This document shows positions 48,605 through 61,640 of a stretch of 64,000 nucleotides of DNA, piece after piece; positions within the stretch are counted from its first letter, which is position 1, and every line of letters starts with the position of its first letter. Source of the stretch: Plecoglossus altivelis. Lineage: Eukaryota > Chordata > Actinopteri > Osmeriformes > Plecoglossidae. The notes beneath the pieces were generated by a model. It saw only the letters and a program-made list of their open reading frames with translations. It had not been told where the DNA came from and made no database searches. The stretch spans positions 4,911,962 to 4,975,961 of the forward strand of contig BROE01000011.1 of the NCBI GenBank assembly GCA_036571765.1, given 5' to 3'. The translations under genes and the position numbers were made by a program.

Positions 48605-50535
48605 GTCCATCTCATCCCCTTCTGTTCATTCACTTCCATCAATCTTCCTCTCTCTACTTCCCTCCAATCCTTCATTGACTCTCTTGCTTTTTTTTCCTCT
48701 TTCTCTGCTCCCGCTCATGTTCTCTTTCTAAACCGTAACCTTTAATCTCTCCAAGAGCTAAATCAGCAGATTAGATAGCAAGGCTCATCCCAACCCTGCT
48801 TTATCATTGCGTTTAGAGAAAGTTAGAGCAGATTAAATACAAGGATCTCCAATTTCCTTTTTTCCATTCTCAGTACTTGCTTATACCTCAAACACAATAA
48901 TGGCATCAATAACAGCAACAGTTAGGATTCATAACATGTGACAAACAAGAAGCATATTCTGTATTTCCAATTGTTGTGTCTGTTGAGGAAATTGGTCTCT
49001 AGAATCCCTCGGAATTCCATTCCACAGCGAAAAAATGTTGTTCTGCCAGTGAATTAACATTTAAAAGTTAAATTTTACTAGTACATGTCCGAAATGACGC
49101 AGGTCTGACAGGCCAGTGGTAAAAAGAAGAAAGATAACCTATATGAACCAAAACACAACAACCAAAATTCATCACTTCCTGAAGCAGCTTATTGATTCAG
49201 GTGTGTGATAATGAGAGAGGGAGCATGTTTATGGTGTGAGAGAGAGAGAGGTGTAGAGGAGAAGCCCTGGAGAGTTGTGGCCTGCCACCATGATTAAAAG
49301 GGGCCCCTCCACTCTGAGCTTAATCAATCTGTTACACAATAATCAGGGGACATGACAAGTGGAGGCTCATGGCTAAACAAGGGTGTCCTTGGTCTCGTAA
49401 TGATGATGCGTTGCAGGAGATTTCCCCATGGTTACTGTCCCCCCTGTGCTCAGTCTGTTTGTCACCAGGATGACGGCAGGATGGGGAGGAGAGAGGGGGG
49501 GAAGTCTTTCCCAGGTTATTTCCGGTAGTCTGATATTCTTTTCATAGTGTTGTCTCACGCCAGACACATAAACAAACCCCATCTGATGCAAATGAACGTT
49601 TCCTACAGAAACCCACACACAGCACCACAGACACATTGATGTTTGCGGACTTTCCCTTCCCACCCACTCACACGTAAGCACACGCACAGGAACACAAACG
49701 GTGCTCCAGCTCTGATTGCTTGTGGCAGCTCCATCTCCCTGAATTTCATTCTTTCCTTGATAGGAGCCCAAGGAAAAGACAGCACCCCCTACCCTTTCCA
49801 AGGTGCTCCTCACCCCCCCAGCCCCCCGGCCCCCCGGCCTCCTGGCCCCCCGCCCCCTACACACACAGCCTGCCCCCCCTTCCCCCAACGTCAAACAAGA
49901 CTCTCCTCTGAGCGTGGAGTGGAGGCAGGAGGCCTCACTGTCAGCTGTGGCTCTAGTGCCCAATGCCTTTGTGTCAATGCTTCACTCACACCCGTGATTC
50001 CATTAATTACCTACATGTGTGCCCGTTCTCCCCAGTTTGACCATATAGCCTCCAGGAGCTGCAGCATTACCGCCCCCCCCCCTACCCCCCCCAACACACA
50101 CACACACCAGGCCAGCGGCCAGGGGAGGGGTCGACTTCCGTTTTTTTTTTGTGCTGATTTGGTACAAATTAAATGTTTTAAATGTGTTTTTCCTGATTTT
50201 AGAGTCAGAGACATGACCTATCCATGTACACAAAAAAGCCTATAGTAACATTCAAGAAATCACATTGCCGCTAAAGTTTAACGATATTCAGGAGATGCTG
50301 TGTGGATTCACTGACAGGATTCACAGAAAGGAAGAAAAAGCGCATGCATGCCTACAGAAAGAGACATGAAAGAAAGATTGTATATGTCGTATAATTCAGA
50401 GTATTAGATTTTGTGTGATGGGGCTGTTTGAACTGCATAGCCATGCTTTGATGTAATTATAGCTTCTGTGGGATCAAAGAAAGCCCATTTTGACCTGGAT
50501 ACAAGGGAATAAGTGTGTCCATTCTGGCCAAAACC

Positions 50536-50679
50536 NNNNNNNNNNNNNNNNNNNNNNNNNNNNNNNNNNNNNNNNNNNNNNNNNNNNNNNNNNNNNNNNN
50601 NNNNNNNNNNNNNNNNNNNNNNNNNNNNNNNNNNNNNNNNNNNNNNNNNNNNNNNNNNNNNNNNNNNNNNNNNNNNNNN
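50536..50679. other. Assembly gap (144 N)
   Basis: A run of N immediately followed by a C homopolymer, a common cause of assembly breaks. Open frames drawn across it are meaningless. Confidence 0.99.
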
Positions 50680-50904
50680 CCCCCCCTCTGGCTCTGTGGT
50701 CGGTCACACGGCCTCCACTCGGCGAGCTGTCGTAGGTTATTTAGTGAAGCTTCAGAGGCTGGCAGACCTTTCCTGTTCAGACGTGGCTGACATTTACATC
50801 TGCCCTCTATCAAAGAGGGAAGAATAGGGGCTGACCCCCCTCCAGTGTCAGACCCGTCACTGGCAACGAAGCCACCAGGAACAGACGGACCGGGAGCACC
50901 CAGC

Positions 50905-51090
50905 CACCACCCTGCAGCCTCCATCCCCCAGACTCCACTCCCTAGCCTCTACTTCCCAGCACCCAGCCCCCACCCTCCAGCCTCCACTCTACAGCCTCCA
51001 CCCTCCACTCCCCAGCCTCCACCCTCCAGCCTCTATCCTCTAGCCTCTAACCTCCAGCCTTCAGTCCCCACCCTCCAACCTCCACCTTCC
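50905..51090 (+). repeat. CCTCCA/CAGCCTCC minisatellite
   Basis: Short irregular units of CCTCCACCCTCCAG type, about 8-16 bases. Confidence 0.85.
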
Positions 51091-51326
51091 ACCCCCAGCT
51101 ACAGCCATATGACTAACAGTGCCAAGAGGAAATGGATAAATAAAGGACAGTTCTGAAACAATGAGAGACCTTTAATAGTTTGAGGGGAAGCACAGTGTGT
51201 GAGCATGCGAGTAAGAAAGAGAACAGGTGCCAAGAGAGAATTAAGGAGACTTAAAGTGTAAGTCAGAGGTTGTGAAAGAGAGAATTAGAAAAGAGGAGTG
51301 AAAGAGAGCCTGCAGTGAAGTGAGAC

Positions 51327-51327
<1 letters not shown>

Positions 51328-51367
<40 letters not shown>

Positions 51368-51415
51368 AAGAAAGAAAGACAGACAGAAAGAAAGAAATAG
51401 AGAGAGATAGAGAGA

Positions 51416-51449
<34 letters not shown>
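51328..51449 (+). repeat. (GA)n/(GAAA)n microsatellite block
   Basis: GA runs separated by GAAA and GACA units. Confidence 0.95.
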
Positions 51450-51452
<3 letters not shown>

Positions 51453-53485
51453 CAAATGTTTCACACGGTTCAAAATGCCTGCCATGAAGGCGGCGCGGGT
51501 GGAAATCAATAGCCCTCCCCAGCGTGTAAGAGTCAGCTGAGCACATCGGCCCTGAGCTGGAGCACACAGATCATATTTATGTAGACGCCGACTCCAAACA
51601 AACGCTAGGGACCATGTATAATTCTGATTCATACATCTTAAAAGCGATGATCTGGTAAATAGGAGACGCGTTCATTTATTCAATAAGAATATGTAAAGCA
51701 GCAGGTCATCTTTGGAATTGTTCAGCAGACCACTCTCTTAAATATTCATGCTCACATCCCAGGAATCGTGTGGGCCTCCTCCTTTTTTAAGTTCAGAGGC
51801 TGTCTTGAGAGAGCATTGTGTGTGTGTGTGTGTGCGTCTGTGCGTGTGTGTGCTTTATGTGTGTCTCAGTACATGTGTGTGAACATAAGCAAATAAAAGC
51901 GCGCGTGCGTATGCCATTGCACCACCGTGTGTATATGCAACATGTGTGTGTGTGCGCGCGTGCGTGCGTGCGTGCAAGTTTATTTGTGTTTACCTCAGTG
52001 TAACCACCAGCTTCTGTAATGGATGTCACTGCAAACAATCTGCATCTTTACCAGGCTCATGAATAAGTGAACGGTGTTGTGCATATCATCAGCTTTAATT
52101 GGTGTCCCCTTCTCCGTGGGTTTTGCATGCATTAGAATTCACAGAGTGCCTTCACAGAGCCAAATGACCTTCCAATCGTTTAGACGACGAGATTCCAAAG
52201 ACTTCCATTTACCTAGACATGCAACGCTGATGCGAAACAAGCGTGGCGGTCTATGTCTCCGTGACCGTGGTGTCTTTAATTCTCTTCTTCTTTTTTAAAG
52301 GGATACTTTTTAGGATCTTAACGACTATAAAAATGTCTAGTGCAATACCAAAATGCTAATAAGGTTTGCAATTAGCGCGGCAGACTGCATTGGTGGGGAC
52401 TAAAGTTGATTTCATTAAGTGACAGGAATAGAAGTGGTTGGCAGTGATTTCAGACTTTTGCATTTTGTACATTTCTGTCTCATATTAAAATCATTTTTTC
52501 TCCACACCACAATAAACTGGTAGTTGAAGCAACCACTCTAGAACAGAACACCAGCTTGTTCTCCTACCTCTGTCCCCGAGACAAGTATCTATATCTCTTC
52601 TATTTAAACTAACTCTATCTCCTCTATATTACCTAGCTCTGTGTCTTCTATGTAATCTCATAAGTGCCTCATTAAGATCGTGTCTGTGACTTCCTTTAGT
52701 CGCGATTGGTGTGTTTATGTTCAAGGAAGGCCTTCGAATGTTGTCATGATTGGCCAACAAAAGATCATAGCAGTGCTCAATCTCATCCTCATCACATGAC
52801 TGCAGCATCACTGAAGGCGATATGATGAAGTTCCCAAATTAAGCCTTAACGGCAATCTCTTCTATCGCTCCAGATGGTTCCCAAAATGATGTGGTACATA
52901 TCCCTTGTAATGAAATCTCATTTCGCTAACTGACACCCTTCTATTGAATTAGGGTGATGGCCCCCTCCCCTATTCACCCTCTTCTTCTCTCCTATCTTCA
53001 TTGGCACTCTGCAGCCCACCCTTTCATACCAGATATCCATCAAATCCAACTGGGGCAATAAAAAGCAACTGGAGCCCAATAACCAGCACAGTGCTGGAGA
53101 GCCGGAGGAGTGACACATCTCGGAAGGCTGAAACGTAATGTGGGATTCCCTCCAAAACTAAGGAGGCCATTTTAAATAACTCTAGCACAAACTGTACCTC
53201 ATCATGAATACGTATCCAGTCATGACGTAACCAGAGCAGTTTAATCAGCTAGATCCATCTTGGGTTGTGTGAATGGGATTGAGGCTGTCACCTTGCAGCC
53301 TTTTATTTTTTCCAAATAAATGAAAGATTTAACAAAAAGACACTCGGTCATGTAAGTGGTGGCGATGGCCATGAAAAACCTAAGGCCATGAAACATCCGA
53401 TAGTAGCCAAGCACGGTTGCTCTGGCAACAGCATCAGGTGTATGAAGTCAGCAGAACATTAGGATGAGACCTCTCAGAGGAACCA

Positions 53486-53547
53486 CATCCAAAGGTTTTC
53501 CATGGAAAACCTTGGGATGGAAAAGTGGGATCATCCAAGATCCCACT
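53486..53547. repeat. Two adjacent palindromes
   Basis: Bases 53492-53513 are a perfect 22-bp palindrome centred on CCATGG. It extends to 34 bp (53486-53519) with one mismatched pair. Right beside it, AGTGGGATC (53524-53532) and GATCCCACT (53539-53547) form a second 9-bp stem with a 6-base loop. Confidence 0.9.
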
Positions 53548-56500
53548 AGTGCTCAAATAAACCAACTGGGCAGATGGACAGATATACGGTGACATGCTGT
53601 CCACCCAATTCCATTTCTTACAGTTTTTTTTTATTTTTTTACACAAGCGCCGGGTGGTATTCTGTGTCCTTGGCCAAATCCCATAAACAAGAAAAAAAGA
53701 AATAGCAGAAGAGCAGGCATTCTGCCATCCACCAGTCTTTAGTCACAAAATCAATACATCCAGTTGGGCTCCGTGAACACTGGAGCCTGGGAGCTTCCTG
53801 GAGAAGGACACAGTGTGTTTGGAGGAGGATGAGATATGTGCACAGAAGGAAGGGCACCTAATCACGGTGATGCTGTTTGCCAGATTGTCTGTAAAAAGGA
53901 TTAGCCCAGACGTAGAATCATTACATAGACCCTGATGCTCTTTGCCGGGTGCCAGGTTGCGTCGAGAGATGGGAATTGCACATCTTTTGACTTCTTCATC
54001 TGAAAGTCACTCGAGCTTCGGTAAGAAGTGAGGCGAGAGCTGAGAGTGTTCCACCTGGGACATTTCTGATAGTCACTGAGAAGGAGGTGTGACACCTCCA
54101 ACTCACAAGCCGTCCCACAGAGTGCCATCTGAGCCCCCAACCACAGCTGAACAGCTCAGGTGCACTCAGTCTGTCACACACCTAAACACAGCCATGTGTA
54201 CATTGCAAGAATCTAACATACCTGAGGGGATGCCTGATTTACATCCTATTACATGGAGCATCTTCTCTTTATCAGCTCCAAAACAACTAGACGTCTTTAG
54301 TACACTAATTGATCAATTGTTCCATATTCCCTATCTGGCTACTGCCCACTGAAACCTGACTGAGGTGAAATCTTTTCAGTCATGGAGACATGCAGGAAAC
54401 AACAGCCACAGAGAGAATTGTTTTGTAATGCGAGGGTGTATGTACCCTGGCAAGTATGAGTGCGTCTGTGCCGAATGTTTGTGTTAATGCATGTGTGTAT
54501 GTGCATGCGTGCATGTACATTTTTTTTCTCTCTGAGCCTTGAAGTGTATCAGCACACACACACAAATTGCTTGTAGTTGCAGAATTAAGTTGTCCAACAC
54601 CAAGGAAGTGTCTCCACTGCATAGGACTGGCACAATACAAAACCTAAGAAAGAAAAAGAGTTCATGTGCTCTACATGTCATGTGAACACAGCATCTCACT
54701 CAGGCCGCACCAGACAACAAACCGGAATAGATGAAACCATGTTTATCTGCAGCATTGCGACAATGATTGCTATCATCCATAAAATAAGTCCCCTGCTCCA
54801 TGGCATTTGGCTTGATTGCCTTGAGTAACTCAGATACTGCCTTCATCTGTCGGCAGGTCTCCAGCTTGTCGTTTTGGTGTGTGGTGTTGGGGGTGCATGT
54901 ACAGATGTACAAGTACATGTTATCTCTATCAGCACACAATGGCTCTCTCCTGCTCCCTGCTGTGGAGCGGCTGTCCAGAGAGCATGCTCGTGTGCCAGGC
55001 TGCCTGCCACTCTGGCCACCAGTCAGGCCACAGCAGCAGTCCTGATGTCTGCAGAAGACAGCTGGGCAGTAGAGTGGATGGACGGACGCCACTACCGGAG
55101 GCTAGCATGCGATGGGGCCAGCTGCTCAAACAGCACACAGCACGTTGCAGCTCCTTTTAGCGTTATTACAACATCCTGACAACTGCCGTCGGTTTACCAC
55201 CGTGGCCATCGCCATGGTTTCAACATTGTCGTGGATGTGAAACTTGGCCATGAGGACTCAGATGGTCAATGCTGTCACAACAATTAGATGATTTGACAGG
55301 AGTCAACTAAAAAAGCCAGTGAACATCAATGCAGACGGCTGTATCAAGGATCAGACACTGTCTGTGCTGTTTGAAAAGCAACATTGAGATGACATGAATG
55401 GGAAGACCAAAAACATGGAAGAGCTGTTGAAATGGTTCATTATTCTCCCTGTGTTTGGCAAGCGTGAGAGTGTGCAGCAAATCTATCATTTAAAATCTCT
55501 CTGCGATACGATAGCTGTAAAAGACAGGTTTCCGACAGGTGTTCGTTGTGTGTCTAAGCCCTTATTTGTCCGCAGGGGCGTGTAAGCGTGTGTAAGTGTG
55601 TAGGTGTGTGTCTATGTGTACATGTGGGTTTGTGGGGGGGGGGGAGTGGTGGAAGGAGCAGATGGAGAAAGGGAAAAAGATAGTCAGACAGAAGAAGGAA
55701 GGAGGGAACAAGAGAGAAAATACAGTGTCCCTGTGGTACCTGCCTGGGAGTCACACATCCCAGCTGTGACCAGGACAACCCTCCCTTCCCCTTCCCCATC
55801 CGCTCCCCACACCTCTCCCTCTCTCTGGGGAACCAGATGATACACCCCAAGCACTGGCTCATGCACGTGCACAAGAACACACACCAGGAAGACCATGCAA
55901 AAACAAATGAACATAAACACAAGTACTAGGTTAATAGTAAGAATGCATGCATGCGCACACCACTGGTCATCGCCGCATTCAACACGCTTAGGCCGTTTTC
56001 TAGTAACAACGTCTAACAAATGCCAGACACACACGCACCTCCCATCGTACTGGTGTGATACGTGCACGGCACATACAATACACACATACATAAAGTACTA
56101 GTGTGACACATACAGTACAAACACAGACACATCATTTACACAAACACACTCCAGAGGAGCAAAAAGGAGGGGCCTGTTTAATCTTTTCTGTCCAGGAATT
56201 ACACAGGCTTTAATGTAATTACAGGACTGACAAGGGCAGACTCTCTGCTTATTACTCAGTGTGCTTTGCCCCTTGAGAGACAGACAGAGAGAGAGAGAGA
56301 GGCAAAGGGAGAGTAGTAGAGAGAGAGAGGGAGAAAATTGAAAGAGAGAAACAGAGAGAGAAAGAGATAACGGGGGTAGAGAGAGCAAGGAAGAGATGGA
56401 AAGAAGGGGGCGGTGGCATTCACAGTACATTTGTTCAATTGCTAATGATGAGGCCACACCCCCTCGCTGCTAATCCCTCCTTTTCTGTCCACTGAGGAGA

Positions 56501-57394
56501 GTAAGATATGGATAGAGCCAGAGAGGGAGGGATGGATAGAAGGATGGGGACTTGAAATGATTGAGGTGAAGGACAGAGACTGTGCATCAAGTAGAGAATA
56601 GCTTGATGACTAACACAAATGGTGTCTCTCTGCGTGTGCATGCGTGATTGTGTGTGTGTATGTCTACGTGTGTGTGTGTGTGTGTGCTTAACAAGAAGGT
56701 GTGACATATGAAATCAAGGAGTTTTCATAATAAAATCGGTGGAGATTGAGTAGGGTTAAACACATTATCTGTCATGAGGCCATCAAAAAGAATGAGTCAA
56801 TCTAGCTCCTTGGACTAAAGGTCAGTAGGAGAGATGACATCACAGGTCAGATGATTTAAGAGCAGGTCAATACGATACATACTTGTTCACCTCTGGCAAT
56901 TTCAGAAATATATGGCTACATTGCCTCCACAGAGAAAACATTTATTATTAGCTATACATTGTGTATATACACAGAACACCTCAAGAATTACACACAAATG
57001 AATAAATAACAAATACGGTGATTCGCTCAAAATGAAGTCTATTCCCTGTTCTGAGGATTTAGGCTTAGTTATCTGGCCTGTTCTCCTGTGGTTTCTGCTC
57101 TTAAGTAGACTTGCAGCTTAGCACGTCTGTTCAGCAATGCAACCAGCTTCAGCCTGGAGTAAACATTCAGTGTGTTAATTGACTGAACAAACGGCCGGGA
57201 CAGCGATCAATAAAGGCTTTATAAATGTGCCTGAGGCCAGACTGGGCAAGACCAGGCCTGGCCCAGGCCGGCATGGGCAAACAGGGACCTGAAGTGAATG
57301 TCGGCCATCTTACCCCTCAGCAGTTTGGGCAGGACTGACTGGCAGAACGTGAGAGAGACTAGTAGGTTTTCATATACACAACACAAACACCTAC

Positions 57395-57436
<42 letters not shown>
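57395..57436 (+). repeat. (CTGT)n microsatellite
   Basis: About ten CTGT units. Confidence 0.97.
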
Positions 57437-58243
57437 CTTTCTATTTATCTCATTGCTCTCACCTTACTACGCCATCTTTCTCCCTCACCAAATTGTTCTC
57501 CGCTCCCTTATCTTCATCTCTCCCTACCCACCTCCTTCCCATGCCCTCCATCCCTCCATCCTCTCTCCAGAGTAATTTCCCAGTGGGTGTCGTCCCCTGT
57601 CTCATCAGCGCTAGTCTGAGTGAATCGGAGAGCAAATGTTTGTTTAATGTTGACAGCCGGCTGCTCAATCCGCCACCTTGCAGACTGACTGTGCATCTCC
57701 ACAGGCCAGTGAGACCTCTTCAGAGATGCAGGACAAAGACCACTGCTTCATGTACAGCTGTCACCATCTACTGGAAACCAGGGGATCAGATTAGAATTGA
57801 TATATGAAGAGATGACCGCAAACCAAAGGGGTTTATAAACACCCCATGCCCACCCCCAGCCTCAGCCCATCCAACACACACACACACTCCCTCCCCAACT
57901 TGGACATTTGTTCCTTGTCGATAAAATAACACAGAGCATCGCCTGAAAATGTTCTTGGCGAGAACAATGGCTAAAAAGAGGTGCTGCTTTGCAAAGTGTC
58001 GTTTAGAGTACTTCAAGGCCGGAAATCTGCTGTTTTGGAGCAGCTAAGAGATAAGGCCTATCAGATCTCGGTTCTGTCACCACTACTGAATTAGCTCTCA
58101 GTAAGAAGTGTTGTGAGGTGCTCTGTGAGGCGTGTACAGTACTGCTAGGGCTCAAGCTAATCTCTGGAATCACAACAACCAACCTGTAGAAACACCTGCC
58201 AAGTCCATGCCATATCCCACTCTGCTGGCCTTCTCCTATCCCC

Positions 58244-58245
<2 letters not shown>

Positions 58246-58296
<51 letters not shown>
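58246..58296 (+). repeat. (AC)n microsatellite
   Basis: About 25 uninterrupted CA units. Confidence 0.98.
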
Positions 58297-58298
<2 letters not shown>

Positions 58299-61200
58299 CT
58301 GCAACTATTGCTTCCATCTCCTTGCACAAGCCGCCGGCAGCTGTCAAGCACAATCACGCATTCGGCGATGGCCTCCTGAGCAGCAAACAGAGCGTCCTCC
58401 AAACGTTCGTGGTTGACTGACGGTATGTCCCCACTCAACGTGATTGGTTCAGGATGAAGGACCCGGACTGCAGGAGGAGCAGACTGAGACAGGACTCCCA
58501 GAAGAACACCTACCGCAGTCCTGCTCGGCAGCTATAGTCTACAGCAGGTCTGAATCCTTCCAGCTTCATTGAGAACATAGGGGATGCAGCAGAGCAGATT
58601 TTCTGTGGTCTACGCAGGCAGGGTGGATACACACACACACACATATATACACATACATACACACAGAGTCACAACTTGTTTGGGCGTAGTTGCTAACAAC
58701 ACTATGAGGACACATATCTGGCCACTACACCAGTGTGAGGGGCCCCGGGGAGGCTGCTATCTAATGTGACGTAGGAGAAGAAGAGTGGTCAGGGGGTTGA
58801 CTTCTTCCCCGCTGGGTTATGGAAGAACCGGTGGTCAACGGGAAGTGGAGAAGGTCACAGGGTCATGTCTCTGAGGGGACTCGCTGCAGAGATGATCAGA
58901 GGCGTCAACAGGAAGAGAACACGGCCAGGAAGATGAGGATGAACACGTACTGCACAGTGTATATCTGTCTTTCCAGGGAATCTAACACCATTTTGGTTTT
59001 GTACATTTCGTACGTTAACACAGCTCTGAACATCTCTATCGCACATCTTACTCTCTTTTCTTGTGTTCATCCCTCAATCATGTCTCTGCGCTGTTTTGTC
59101 TTATTTGCCTACGGAGGGAGTGTTTTGCCTTTGAGCGGGGCTTTTCATGCTCGTGAGTAGGAGAAGGTTGGTGCTGTACAAAGCTGCTTCTTGTCCCTTT
59201 GTTCCCAGTGAGCGATGCTGGGAGGCTGCTTGTATTCACGAGAGTAGAACAACGCTCCCGCTCTAATGGTCTGGCTGACCACACTGATCTGACCCCGGGC
59301 TACGCCGCAGGGCTGGAAGGGCAGGCACTGAACTGTTTGTGTGTACTGGCGTGCTCTTACACGCACACGTGCATTCACAAATATGTGCTGTCGTTTGTTT
59401 GTGCGTGTGTAAATGTGATAAGGAGTAGTGTACTATGTTAGGAGATGGCACCATGTGATGTTCTGAATGACTCCTCAGGGCTGTGGCTGTGACTCACAAG
59501 GTTAGCAATTAGAGATGAACTTTCATAAACACTGGCAAATGCTCCTCGCGACCAGCCTTTGGAAAGCCACCAGGGAGAAACCACAACAAATGGCCAAATA
59601 TAACAATAACCTCCTGGAGGCTTTTTTTAACGCAACTGATTACTTGGCTGTAGCCTATTCAAAAAAGAATTGGTGATGTTTCTCACATCGAGGTGAAGGT
59701 ATCTTCTCTAGGGATCTCTAGTCATCTGCGTTCTGCTAACGGAACAGTTGCTGCTCCAGTTCTGACAGTGCTTAAATGTTGCCCTCCGTGTTGGGGTCAG
59801 TCAATACAGCAAGGCTCTTTTCACCTGCTTCTGAATTCCTGGCGAGTAGGCGTCGTGACAGAACCCAGAGGGTGACAGCTTGTACGTCGCACGCCCTGGC
59901 AGTACCTCGCCGTCAGAGGCGGCCCATCCGCGGCCGGAGATGTTGATGTATTTACTCTCACTGACAATCACACACACAGGGAGAGGAGAGGAGGACTGAC
60001 AGGCAGCGTGGGTTGACCTTTCAGGGGTCACGGAGGCAGCAGTAAACATATGTCAGCCCGTGGCATGGACGGGGGCGGGCCACCTTATAGGAAGTGGATT
60101 CGAGATACCAGCTCAAACGCACTCAGACATGGCAGGAGTTACACAGTTTAATATTAACGGGTACGCACATCCATTTGATGTGTGGTACAAGATGAAGTAT
60201 ACCACAAATGCTCACCTCCACTATAGCTAACATACAACATACACTGATGTATGTATATCATACATTCTTGAAGGGAGAAGGGAGAAGACCTATTTTGACT
60301 CACTGGCTACCTGCAATATAGTCATGTTAGTTGCTAACCTTGTGACAAAATGCCACATAGGCTGTGGAAGGGGCTCTGTGGTTCCCCTCCCCACAGTGAG
60401 GTAGTGTTGTACATGGCAGGCCAGGCCGTGAGCGTGTGCTGATGTGAAATGTCAAATAGAACCTGGCAGGAGCGGTGGGCTAGCACCTCTATCTCGGCAC
60501 ATTTCTATATCTGAAACTGAGCTCATGCTACATCGTCTCCTGAGACCAAATGGATTGCATGGATGAAAGACCATGTTGGTCTCTGTTCTATAAATAAACA
60601 TATGCGTATCTGGTTTACATGAGCAGGGATAGGATCTATGTTTCTTTGAGATAGCACTGATCTCTCTAGGCCAATTGTATCGTGCATATGGAACATGAGG
60701 AGTTAACATGTCCTTACAGAGATACAGTAGCCTAATGCTTTCTAGTGATCCTCCTGTCCTCACAATAATGCCCTTTCATTAAAGGTGTGGGATCACTAAA
60801 ATGCAGCTTCAAGAGCACCATATAACAGTGTTGTGAGCATTCCAAATGAAATATGCCACCCACCCACCCCACCGCCCGACACAAATCCTTTACGGCTCTC
60901 CGCATGAACGCCGAGGACTTGCACGACTTGCGAGAAAGCGAGACAAGGGCCAATATATCGAAATCCCATCCACCCCTCTGCTTCTTCTAGTCCTACCCCC
61001 CCCCTCTCTCGTTTTCTCTTTTCCTATCTCTAGGGGTGGTTAACAAAGGGATTTACATTCTGAACTCACACACCTTCCTCTCTTCCCTGTTCTGCCCGTG
61101 ACAAAACATTCTCCTGTTTTGTCATGACTCTGAACATGGCTGCCAGTGAGACCTTGCGTGGTAGTCCTGAGGTGTATGGATCATTCTACACCAATAACGA

Positions 61201-61504
61201 CTGCTGCTACTGCAGTAAGGAAGCACAGCTGGGGGAAGGGGGGAAGTGGGATAGTGTAAAATGAGATGTGTTAATCTAGTCTCACTTTGATGCATCCTTT
61301 CTAACATTGATTCACACTGGCATCCAGGCTCAAAGAGCATCATCTCCTCTCTGCTTTATTCTGAGCCCAGGGAAGGAAAGTAAAATGTTTCAACTGCAGA
61401 GTGTATGTATTTGGTGTTGTACTGTGTTTCTAGGTGATACAATGTTGACTGACAATCTGTGTTCATGTTTCTTTGATACTCAGACCAAACTGCAAGCCAC
61501 ACAC

Positions 61505-61640
61505 ATACAACCCCTGCCTCAACCCCAGCCCCAGCGCTAGCTCCCGCCCCAGCCTCTACCCCAGCCTCAACCCCAGCGGTAGCCCCAGCCTCTACCCCAG
61601 CCCCAGCACCATCCCTAGCCTCAGTCTCACACCCCATACT
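61505..61640 (+). repeat. CCCCAGCCTCAA/CTAC minisatellite
   Basis: CCCCAGC words recur with 6-12 base spacers, in mixed 12-base and 18-base steps. On the minus strand they encode an Ala/Gly/Val repeat frame that I do not call a gene. Confidence 0.88.

Noticed and set aside
50457..50924. Open frames spanning the second N-run
   Set aside because: Translation through N is meaningless, and the flanks show no domain.
60397..60416. A let-7-like word (TGAGGTAGTGTTGTACAT)
   Set aside because: The surrounding 100 bases contain no complementary arm, so no precursor hairpin forms, and the word lacks bases of the mature let-7 sequence.
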